Below are positions 56,621 through 64,000 of a stretch of 64,000 nucleotides of DNA, in pieces. Position 1 is the stretch's first letter, and each line of letters starts with the position of its first letter. Both the position numbers and the translations under genes were made by a program. The notes below the pieces were generated by a model that was not told the origin of the DNA, made no database searches, and saw nothing but the letters and a program-made list of their open reading frames with translations. The stretch comes from Chelonoidis abingdonii (lineage: Eukaryota > Chordata > Testudines > Testudinidae): the NCBI RefSeq assembly GCF_003597395.2, contig NC_133770.1, positions 2,445,332 to 2,509,331 of the forward strand. The letters run 5' to 3'.

Positions 56621-56720
56621 CTTCAGCACATCCAGATGCAGCAGGGGGAGCTGGCTGGTTACCTATTTTCTCTGTTAAGGAGTCTATCCCCACATCAGTG
56701 CTCAGAATCTCACGGAATTT
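56621..56720 (-). CDS. Probable upstream coding exon of the GIMAP gene
   Basis: A 100-base minus-strand exon is bounded by a strong acceptor (CTCTCTTTCTTTAATTCAG ending at 56721) and a consensus donor (GAAG/GTAAGA at 56620). It encodes KFREILSTDVGIDSLTEKIG followed by NQPAPPAASGCAE and one extra base. Its donor is phase 1, and the GTPase exon at 45489 begins in phase 1, so splicing keeps the frame and yields an alanine codon at the junction. The intron would be 11.1 kb, filled with repeats. The encoded segment is a short helix plus a Pro/Ala linker, plausible as an N-terminal extension. No initiator ATG in this exon, so at least one more 5' exon must lie further upstream, possibly beyond ERV-C. 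Linkage to the GTPase exon is inferred from phase, strand and order only. Confidence 0.6.
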
Positions 56721-56849
56721 CTGAATTAAAGAAAGAGAGCGGAAAGTGGTCATTACTCGGGCCTGGCCACAAAGGGACTGAGGCGTTGTGATGCTGAGTG
56801 CTGCAGCACCTAACTTGCAGGCACCTAGAAAATCACTGAGATCCACAGA

Positions 56850-57430
56850 GTCTGAGTTGTCTGTCCAGGGTCCCTACACCCTGAATGGGGAGAGACAGGC
56901 ACCTCAGAATGGGATCCACAAAAGCCAACATGCTAGGTGTGGAGTCCCTTAAGGCAGCCAATGGGAAATGCAAAAGGGGGGAGGTGTCCTAAGCCATACA
57001 CCACTCTGGGATTTAGGCGCCTAAGTCTGGGCTGCAGGGAGGTGGCTGTCTCTGTTTGGGATGCACAGCCAGGAACTCTGTCCTGGAGTCAGGTGCCTCA
57101 TCTATTTCTCACCCAGTACAGCTGGAGGGGTGTGAAGGCGGTGAGTGCCCTAACCCTGGACTGTTGGGTCTGCTGATGTGGGTCTCTCTCAGTCTTCTTA
57201 TTGAAGCCTTTGTATAAATAATTAAATATGAATTGGGCCAGACAGCAACTGAGAATGACTCACTAGTCCAGTGGTTTGGAGACTCGTGGGAGACCCCAGT
57301 TCAAATCTCTTCTCATCCAGCAAAGGGGGTGACTTGAGCCTGGGTCTCCCACATCCTGGGTGAGTTCCCTACCCACAAGTTTAGATTATAACAGAGTCCT
57401 TCTCTTTCCTGCCCTCCCATCCCCCCACCC
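56850..57430. repeat. tRNA-like interspersed repeat, copy 2
   Basis: GGGATTTAGGCGCCTAAGTC, GGGAGACCCCAGTTCAAATC (57286) and GGAGACTCGTGGGAGACC parallel copy 1 at 52991-53770. Confidence 0.6.
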
Positions 57431-57473
57431 ATTCTGTCTGGAGGAAGCTGTTCTCTACGCAGATGATTTGGGA

Positions 57474-58378
57474 TGTCGTGGAAAAGACCATCACTTTATT
57501 GAATTTGAATCAGATAGCCTGAGGCAACCTTTATTGTTATAGCAAGAATACAGGTGTACACAGGGAGAGACGGCGTAGTCTTATGCAAAAGATAGGCCGC
57601 TCTGCCCCTTACAAATTTCACCAAGCTTATAAAGGTTAAAACCGCAAAACGTCATATTGGTTACACAAGTTATTTGCCTTTTTTGGTAATTAATATTGCA
57701 AATCAGCAGGTTATGTACTGTGAGTTCAGTTTGGGGTGTTTCCAGCTACAATTATGCTGACTGTCTTATGACCCCTTGATACATATTGCAAAAGTCATTA
57801 AAATATTGCTTATTAGCAAGCTAGTCAAACATATTTCATGTGTTCTGGCAGTGATTGAGCTGGTTATTTTGATAACCCCTCCTTGGAGTTTCCCTTAAAC
57901 AAGCATTATCCATTATATATACTGCATAAGGAAAAGCTGGCACTCGAGGGGGCCCCTTGCCCCCCCCCCCTTAGTTCTTCTTTTGTCAGTGTTCTATACC
58001 CTGTTTCTTCATATCTAGTTTCCTCCCCACCCAGTGCCTGGTATACTGATAAACAAGTTTATTTGAGAACTAAAACCATGGCTTTTATTTTACATTAATT
58101 TTTAGCTAAAGCTTAAGGCCTGGATATATGGGCTTGTAGGACCATAAAGCTAAAAGCATTTAATTGTTACAATTTTATATGTTAAAATTATAGAGGCTTA
58201 TATCAGTGTCAGGGCTCTGCAGCAGGGACTGATTTGATTACTATTTTAATCAGGGTCCCGCTGCAGTATCCATGACAGTGACAGCAAACTCTTAAAGGCA
58301 GTGATGGCTAGACAAGGCTCTATATGGATGGTTGCAAAGCTTCGTCTAACAAGACGGGGGGGGGTATGGTCCCTCACA
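57474..58378 (-). mobile_element. ERV-C 3' LTR
   Basis: On the minus strand it runs from TGTGAGGGACCATACC to TTTTCCACGACA, 905 bp, directly after the polypurine tract. TATAAGCTTGG (minus, about 57635) and AATAAAGGTTGCC (57535) give TATA and polyadenylation signals. A second AATAAA lies near 57500. A G/C homopolymer at 58356-58364 is present near the LTR start. Confidence 0.85.
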
Positions 58379-58393
58379 TTCCCTCCTTTTGAT
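58379..58393 (-). other. ERV-C polypurine tract
   Basis: The minus strand reads CAAAAGGAGGGAA directly before the LTR. It is nearly identical to that of ERV-B. Confidence 0.85.
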
Positions 58394-58414
58394 GCCTTTT
58401 ATGGCATCAAACTT

Positions 58415-58900
58415 TTAAACTTGGGTATTTAGTAAGTTGAGAACTTCCGTGTTCAAGTCTTGAGCTTCGAAGTAAGAGGGGTTGTTATTATTTTTGTAAA
58501 TTGGCGAAACTAGGGCTAACGATTGTGGTGAGGTGCGTGGGGTAGATATTGGGCTGGGGCAATATTTTTTTTTACAGCAACAGGAACAAATACAAATAGA
58601 TAACAATAGTCCTCCCCCCAATAAGCGCCATACAAGATACTTATGAGCAAGGGATGGCTGGAGGACCTTTGTAATTTTGGCAGAGGACATCTGTATCCAC
58701 ACAGAGAGTAGTGAGTCTATGGGCAGTTAGGAAGACATTTAGCTCGTGCCTGATACATGTTTTTAAGGATGTGGAACTGCCTTTGTAATTGGGAGATTTG
58801 TTGGACTTCTGGTAAAAGAGACAACAACGTATGAAAGCGATCTGGCACTATTTTACATGCGTGCACCTGAGCCAGAGGCCAATACCAGCTTGATTTAAAG
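58415..58900 (-). pseudogene. ERV-C env transmembrane C-terminal remnant
   Basis: The minus strand near 58630-58560 encodes a membrane-anchor-like run (WRLLGGGLLLSICIC) followed by clustered cysteines and lysines (SCCCKKKYC), typical of a palmitoylated cytoplasmic border. A heptad-like LLPEVQQISQLQRQFHILKN lies further upstream (about 58815-58755). Frames change between them. Position just 5' of the polypurine tract supports env. Confidence 0.6.
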
Positions 58901-60197
58901 AAAAACTAAATTAAAGTAGATTATTCAGATTTGAAAGACAAACATTTTGCAAACAGTTTAAGTTTTTAAGAAGGTAGATCAGATTTTTGTATTCAGTGGA
59001 CAAGGACGTGCAGATGTTTATTAAAAAATTTAAACTACTGAACCAAGACACAAGACCCTTCACTGAAGCTCTTTTACCAGTTTAACAGAATACAACCACA
59101 AATATTACATTAATACATACACGTACAGAGCAAGGTGATACTTTTGCTGACAGCATTCTGGAACCCCCATGATGTGACTATTGTGGAGAAGGGAAAAACT
59201 GAGTTTTTATTAGCGTTGCTTTTACCCCTACATTATAACCGATTTCAACTGGTGCTAGACAAAACTGAAACTCTGAACACCAAGAGAGATCAGCTAGCCT
59301 GTGTAAGAGACATGTTTTGCAGCTTAAAGAAGGGGTTATTTAGGATACAGCCACAGGTCCATTTAAAAGCTCTACCTAGGGTTTGACTGGACATGCCACA
59401 AAAGCCTCTGAAAAATAGTTAGTCTGAAGAAACTAGTCTACCCTAGAACTCAGTATTTTTAGTGTTTGTATTAAATATGGAAGGGTTATGGCTTTACTTG
59501 TAACAGGAGCTGTTGGAATAAGCTGTTGAATGCACTGGAGCTGAGGGGGTCCTAGGGGCCAATCAGTTCACAGGTTATCCTAATTCTATCCAAATATTAG
59601 GTGTTATTTCTGGGGCGCCAATCAAGAAATGGTTAGGGCCATTGGGTGGTTTTACTTCCCACACATCCCGGTGGATGACCCAGTCCCACATACGACCTTC
59701 CCAAGGATCTGGGAGGATTCGATATGCGGGAGCCCACACCCCTTTTACGGGCCCATAGGCCTGGAAGGAGCATTGTGAGCACCAGCATTTTTATCCAGAA
59801 AATCTTTGAGTGGGTCTCCAGGGCTATAACTTAGGTGGTATGCCTGAGGCATTTGTAAGGGCAGTGGGCCAGGTTTGGTGCTTGAGGTCTTTTGAGTGGA
59901 GGCTAGCTGGACATTAAGGAGATTTCTGTATTTCAGAGCAAGCATGGTCCCACTGCGATACCTTTCCAGCCTCAGCGATACTTAAGATTAATTTTTTTTT
60001 AGCAAATCTTGGGTAAAGACCCGAAGAGTGGAGACAACACGCAATTCGCTCACCAGCCCAGACACCGCTTACCTGCGCCCTGGAAATAAGCCCTATGGTC
60101 TATTTTATTTGGCCCATTTTTATTATGCTACTGATTTTTTAAATATCCCAAACTGAGGTGGCACTATTTTTCCTGTCCCATAAGGAGCCAGCTAAGA
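58901..60197 (-). other. Decayed env region of ERV-C, no firm gene
   Basis: Minus-strand protein-like runs occur at 59945-59745 (KPGPLPLQMPQAYHLSYSPG) and, in another frame, around 59740-59590 (WVIHRDVWEVKPPNGP), both plausible env but not assignable. The plus-strand ORF 59135-59386 is probably chance. Confidence 0.4.
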
Positions 60198-60217
60198 CCC
60201 TTTTTTTTTTTTTTTTT

Positions 60218-60480
60218 GGCGGGAGGATGCACCCCAAGTTTGCTGCTGTACTAATCCAAGGGCAGCCCCTTGGGAGCAGTTGGGCAGGTAGTAGTGATTT
60301 GGAAGTGGGATTAGAGGTGGAATAAATTTGATAGTTCCTAGTCTGGCATTAAATATGGTCCATTTGAACCCCCCAGAGTTTCCTTTTCTAGAAGAACCAT
60401 ACCACAACTGTTGGTTGTACACTTGGATACTTTTTCGGGAGGCTTTTATGTTCGTTACATGGGAGGGGGAATACTAAAAC
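60218..60480 (-). pseudogene. ERV-C env surface-unit-like remnant
   Basis: A minus-strand frame reads NQQLWYGSSRKGNSGGFKWT, then NARLGTIKFIPPLIPLPNHY and a CSQG segment, ending at a 20-base A-run (60198-60217 as T on the plus strand). Assigned to env by position and general character. Confidence 0.45.
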
Positions 60481-61109
60481 AGGATACAGGCTATGTTGTT
60501 GGTTACTGGAATAGCCTCTAAGCAGAAAGATATTCCCGTGGCCAGGCAAGTCCTGTGGGTATATGTTTGGTTGTTTACTAGTGAGGCTACTGATAGCTAA
60601 GATTTAGAAAAATATTACTTTCCCATCCCCACCCCAAGTTTATTAAGAAGGAGAGGTTTAAGGAACATTAAAAGTTTTATTTTCAGACAGTTTTGGCTAG
60701 CCTCCGTAAACTATTCTTTGAGATTTCGTAGTCTTAATTCACTTAGCTGTTCAGCAGTGAGGCAGCAAGGGAGAGGTTACTAGCACAATCACTCACCTTG
60801 CTTGGTTGGAGGCTTTATTATGTCCTCAGGTGGAGTTTTTAGCGAGGCTCAAAGGCTTAGTGGGTAGTGAGAACCATGGGCAGGTAGGCAATTCTTGGCA
60901 CTTTGCAGCGGTGTTGGTAATTAACAGGATTTGATAAGGTTCAGTAGTACCATGGCAATGGAGTTATTGTGCAGTAGAGTTAGTGTCGTGAGCACTGAAA
61001 GATGGTTAGCAGAGATCTGGAGGGAGAAATGGTTGCAGAGGTAGGATGCTGCACAAGAGAGGATGAATGTGTTAAGTTCTACATCCACTGAAGAGGCTGC
61101 ATTGACCCT
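60481..61109 (-). other. Region between lectin stop and env: probable lectin 3' untranslated sequence
   Basis: Minus-strand AATAAA at 60814-60819 lies 290 bases after the stop and is not followed by an A-tract in the DNA. A donor-like AAG/GTGAGT follows at about 60798. No viral protein can be read between 61109 and about 60480. Confidence 0.45.
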
Positions 61110-61718
61110 TTAAGTGATCTTAAATATTGTATCCCCTTCTGCGGCACTGGGCTTCCTCTTAGAGCACTCATCCGGCTGCTTGCAGATGAAATATCTCTCT
61201 GAGTAGCACCTGGAGCTGCTGACCCCATATTCATCCAGGTAGGCGCACTGCCCTTCCCCTCTGACCTGAAACAGGTTGTTGAATATGGTGCTGTTGGTCC
61301 ACTTCCAGGGCTGGCCCTCACCTTGTTCCCTTTGGAGGCCAATCCAGTGGTAAGGGACCCCTTTATAGCGCAGCATGAAATCCAGCTCTGGCAGGGAATC
61401 AATGGAAGCCAGAGAGGCGTTGAAGGAAGAGCAGTGGCTCTGGCTGTTGTTCCAGTTCCCTTCAGTCTTTGAGAAGTAGTAGCATTTCCCTCGGTATCCC
61501 ACCCAGCCACTTGGGCATGCAGCAGTGACATGGGGTGGGCAGCCTGGGCAGGGGAAAGGCTTCCTGGCTGCCAGTGCAATTATGGTGATGATCAAAGCTG
61601 TGATGACGACAGTAACGATAATTGGGATACGTTTAGCTTTAATGCATTTTAGGCTGAAATCAACACTTCTTCCCCTTTCTTCCACCAGTCCGTGACCCGG
61701 CAGCATTTCGTCGGTCAC
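61110..61718 (-). CDS. CLEC2/CD69-like type II C-type lectin, intronless, inside ERV-C
   Basis: A 202-residue type II membrane protein of the NK-complex lectin group (CLEC2D/CD69-like), whose relatives are ligands of NKR-P1 receptors or leukocyte activation antigens. The 30-residue cytoplasmic tail ends in basic KAKR. A membrane anchor is at 31-51 (IPIIVTVVITALIITIIALAA), then a short stalk with C57 and C60, then a complete lectin-like domain from C68. C68/C79, C96/C179 and C158/C171 form the expected disulfide pattern. WIGL is at 125-128. No EPN/QPD or WND calcium-site motif, as usual for this group. Asn-glycosylation sites are at 90, 100 and 142. Ordinary CLEC2 genes have about five exons; here all parts are in one uninterrupted ORF, so it derives from a spliced RNA. 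It lies between integrase and env of ERV-C on the same strand. The ORF is intact although viral neighbours are broken. ATG at 61718 chosen as the first in-frame ATG after a TAG at 61764-61766. Confidence 0.9.
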   Translation of the reverse strand: MTDEMLPGHGLVEERGRSVDFSLKCIKAKRIPIIVTVVITALIITIIALAARKPFPCPGCPPHVTAACPSGWVGYRGKCYYFSKTEGNWNNSQSHCSSFNASLASIDSLPELDFMLRYKGVPYHWIGLQREQGEGQPWKWTNSTIFNNLFQVRGEGQCAYLDEYGVSSSRCYSERYFICKQPDECSKRKPSAAEGDTIFKIT

Positions 61719-61727
61719 CTTTTCACT

Positions 61728-62110
61728 GTAGACCCAGTCTTCTGGTTTCAGCGAGTGGCAGAGCTACTGTATATAAAAGACCTAACACATTTTGTTAGTG
61801 CCTGGCAATAATTAGGCATTGTGTCATTTATTAAATGAATGTCCATCTGAGTCAAGGTCAGCAGGGCACTGTTGGTAGTCACATTGGGTGCCCTGGCAGA
61901 AATTTTATGAGGGCTGAGTGTGGTTTTTCAATTGGAAGTGGCTTTTTAAGGGCATTTGGCCATACTGGATTTGTGAAGCTGCACATGACTTAGTTATAAA
62001 TTGTCCAGTAAAATTGGGTTTACATTCACTGTTGCTACTCACAGGTGTGCCAAAGTTTTACAACAGTTTTGGCCTTTGCCTTTTATAAGGAAATATATTA
62101 GTAAAACTGG
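61728..62110 (-). pseudogene. ERV-C integrase, C-terminal part, running into the lectin
   Basis: After the MITE, minus-strand frames read a Lys/Thr-Val-rich run (AKAKTVVK, about 62065-62040). Later comes NYCQALTKCVRSF (about 61825-61785) and finally, in the lectin frame, LCHSLKPEDWVYSEK (61763-61719). The Pro-x-Asp-Trp-Val core matches the C-terminal-domain motif of gammaretrovirus-like integrases. The tail beyond it is replaced by lectin sequence. At least two stops and frame changes upstream. A splice-acceptor-like TTTTATATACAG/T ends at 61767, where env acceptors of gammaretroviruses are usually found. Confidence 0.6.
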
Positions 62111-62403
62111 GGCCACGTCTAGACTACGCGCCAGATCGGCGCGTTAAAATCGATCGCTCGGGGATCGAAATATCGCGTCTGGTCTGGACGAGATATCTCG
62201 ATCCCAGAGCGTGCTTAGATCGACGGAACTCCAGCTAGAGACCGGACTTCCGATTCGACACAGCGAGCACGACGGATCGATCTGCAGGTGAAGACGGGTG
62301 AGTAAATCAATTTTTAAGATTAATTGATTTCAGGCTACGCTATTCTCGTAGCTGAAATGTGCCGATCGAAAATCGATTTAATCTCCGTATTGTAGACCTG
62401 GCC
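62111..62403. mobile_element. MITE (Harbinger-like) inside the ERV-C integrase
   Basis: The ends GGCCACGTCTAGACTACG and the inverse of CGTATTGTAGACCTGGCC match at about 15 of 18 positions. A CpG-rich internal palindrome around 62140-62215 (GATATCTCGATCCC against GGGATCGAAATATCG) could fold back. TAA follows the right end. Removing it brings two integrase pieces together. Confidence 0.75.
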
Positions 62404-62590
62404 TAACACATATTTACAGGATTTTGGTATGTTTATAAAGTCAATCTGAATATTTACACAGGGTCTCCACAGAGTGGGGTGAGCTGCCGGTTTAGTTCGG
62501 ACTGGCTTTTTACTGTTGTGTGCCAGACAAATAGGGCAAGAATTACAATATTGTTGAGCCATGATCGAAAAAAAATTTTTTTTTTCCCTT
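62404..62590 (-). pseudogene. ERV-C integrase, zinc-binding and core start
   Basis: Minus-strand QQYCNSCPICLAHNSKKPVR gives the CxxC half of the HHCC zinc-binding domain, followed by the core entry NIQIDFINIPKSCKYV, whose Asp is the first of the D,D(35)E triad position. The frame ends in the MITE. Upstream, pol is lost. Confidence 0.8.
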
Positions 62591-63305
62591 GACTGCCCTG
62601 TTGCAGCCACAACTTTGGATCGATTTTTTGTTTAATTTTGTGTTTAGGCAAACCAGTTATTATAAAACAAAAAATTATACACACCAAGAGTGCCGATTTA
62701 TTTACAGACTTTTTTTTTTTAAAAAAAACCAAGATATTTTTACTTTTATAACACCTCCTTTGCAACATTTGTACTTAGTTTTACTGCTTAATTTCCTTCA
62801 ATAACTACAGAGTTAACTTAACTTTTACTTCCTCAAACCGCAGTTGCCGTTTGTAGGGCCCAATCCTTATTCTTGCTGCATTATTTTTTTCATGGGCACA
62901 GACATTATTTTACTACCGATTTAACAGTGAGGGTGGGCCTTTTGACTAAACCCCCTTTTATCTATTTATGCACACCTATTTACATACACATATTACATAT
63001 AGATGCGTCTTGTTTAATAATTAACATTTTTTTTATGTCCGGACTTAATACAATTTTTTCTTTGAGGCAATAACAACCCCTCAGCACCGTTGCATTATAA
63101 AAGAGTAATAACAGGGCTACAAACAACAAATAAAATCGGGAGAACAACAGCATAAACAGCACAATAAAATTCCTTCCTCGGTTTAACTATATTTTTGGGA
63201 AGTGGTCTTGCTGGGTTCAGGCAAATTTTAGCCAGCTGGGCAGACCCAATGTGCCCAACCTGGTCAGCATGATTGGCTCACAATGCCCACAAGGAGGGAG
63301 AGACC
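62591..63305 (-). other. Deleted/decayed reverse-transcriptase region of ERV-C
   Basis: AT-rich, with homopolymer T/A runs. No reverse-transcriptase motif is readable between protease and integrase. A full-length pol would need about 2.5 kb here, so most is deleted. Confidence 0.5.
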
Positions 63306-63600
63306 TTAACCAGCAGTTCCTGTTGCAACAAGGAATGGCTGGAGTCGGTGTCCCCCCACAGGAGCTTGTTCCTCCTGTAACAGAGCCAAAACTTCGTTCT
63401 GCACAGGATTAGGCACCTCCAGAAACACCCCATCAGGGGAGCAGAAAATGGTACAGTTTAATTTACACAGCAAATCCTTTCCCAATAGGTTGACAGGAGA
63501 ACATGGACTAAGGAGAAACACAAGATGAGCCGAAAGGGGACCAATAGAGACAGAAAGTGGGGACGAGACAGAGTGGGGAACAGGAGTATTACTCACCCCT
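63306..63600 (-). pseudogene. ERV-C protease, C-terminal part
   Basis: The minus-strand frame reads CSPVNLLGKDLLCKLNCTIF then SPDGVFLEVPN. The LLG(R/K)DLL block is the conserved C-terminal part of retroviral aspartic proteases. The catalytic DTG is upstream and not readable. Downstream the frame closes within 100 bases. Confidence 0.8.
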
Positions 63601-63845
63601 ATTGCAGTTACATCTGAAGAAAGGGGAACAGAAGGAAACTTTTATGCCCTAAGGGTAGAACGAGATACTCCAGCATTTATCGAGCAAGGGGTAGCAATAT
63701 CAGTTTATTTAAACATGAGACCGTAGGGCCAGTTTAATCAACTGACAGGAGTGGGGCGATGACATTATCAGTCTCGTTATTAGTCTCCTGGCTTTCCTAA
63801 CAATTAAGCGGTGGCGAAGGTGGAATAGGGAAAATCTGACAAGTA
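63601..63845 (-). other. ERV-C gag/pro junction, unreadable
   Basis: Some protein-like runs with stops (about 63720-63610). The catalytic part of the protease should lie here but is not recognisable. Confidence 0.4.
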
Positions 63846-63869
63846 AGGATATGGGGTTTTGTTTGGGAC

Positions 63870-64000
63870 TCCTCCAGGACGAAGAAAAAACCCAAGGGGG
63901 GACGCATGAGGCAATTTCTTATAAGATGGCTTTCCTGCTTACAGTAGACACAGCCCTTTCTACGAGAGCATTTAGTTTTCCAGTGCTCTTCTGGGAAAGG
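63870..64000 (-). pseudogene. ERV-C gag nucleocapsid zinc knuckle
   Basis: The minus strand reads EHWKTKCSRRKGCVYCKQES then HLIRNC. CVYCKQESHLIRNC is a C-x2-C-x4-H-x4-C knuckle, which packages genomic RNA in functional viruses. The reading frame enters from beyond the window edge. Confidence 0.8.

Larger units (their letters stand above)
57474..64000 (-). mobile_element. ERV-C: decayed gammaretrovirus-like provirus carrying a C-type lectin gene (5' end outside the window)
   Basis: Minus-strand order from the window edge inward: nucleocapsid zinc knuckle (63870-64000), protease C-terminal part (63306-63600), a gap where most of reverse transcriptase is missing, integrase (62406-62590, interrupted by a MITE, then 61728-62110), the lectin ORF (61110-61718), env-like remnants (60218-60480, 58415-58900), polypurine tract and 3' LTR (57474-58378). 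The 5' LTR lies beyond 64000, so target-site duplications cannot be checked. The provirus is upstream of the GIMAP exon and in the same orientation. Confidence 0.8.

Noticed and set aside
61079..61579. 166-codon minus-strand ORF overlapping the lectin
   Set aside because: Alternative frame of the lectin gene, low-complexity composition and no motif.

Overview
The window looks like genomic DNA of a reptile, most likely a cryptodiran turtle. It holds abundant CR1-type LINEs, PIF/Harbinger elements of reptilian type, a Penelope GIY-YIG fragment, a tRNA-derived SINE with a CR1-like tail, hAT elements, several endogenous retroviruses (ERVs), and spliced immune-type genes (GIMAP, C-type lectin). 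The organism call rests on recognising these repeat families by eye; no search was run. Host coding sequence is under 3 percent of the window. The rest is nested transposons and ERVs.

Layout. 1-18.2 kb: a LINE fragment, a 2.2-kb hAT, a Harbinger element with two convergent genes interrupted by a solo LTR, a poor-quality second copy of part of that Harbinger (12.2-14.1 kb), an LTR, an exon-like ORF I do not recognise, and a second Harbinger. 18.26-40.21 kb: one minus-strand provirus (called ERV-A) with a tRNA-Ser-type primer-binding site and 5-bp target-site duplications. It is swollen from perhaps 8 kb to 22 kb by later insertions: a Penelope fragment, a solo LTR, a CR1 that itself carries a hAT, a second provirus (ERV-B, tRNA-Gln type, gammaretroviral env) that itself carries a Harbinger, and LTRs. 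Its 3' LTR contains a large palindrome around a 25-N gap that is probably a misassembly. 40.2-57.4 kb: a MITE, LTR-like repeats, a GIMAP GTPase gene on the minus strand (terminal GTPase exon 44813-45489, a phase-compatible upstream exon 56621-56720), CR1 copies and tRNA-like repeats. 57.47-64 kb: a third, decayed minus-strand provirus (ERV-C): 3' LTR, polypurine tract, env remnants, integrase, protease and a nucleocapsid zinc knuckle.

The most interesting object is at 61110-61718. It is a complete, intronless 202-codon CLEC2/CD69-type C-type lectin ORF lying inside ERV-C, in the same orientation, between integrase and env. Upstream sequence reads in frame from an integrase C-terminal-like motif into the lectin. 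The viral genes around it are broken, but the lectin ORF is open with all six canonical cysteines. This is a candidate retroviral capture of a host NK-receptor-ligand gene, followed by endogenisation. The main alternative is a simple retrocopy that landed in the provirus.

Two stretches (11.0-14.2 kb and 19.1-21.6 kb) carry assembly-quality warnings that should be resolved before any biology is read from them.
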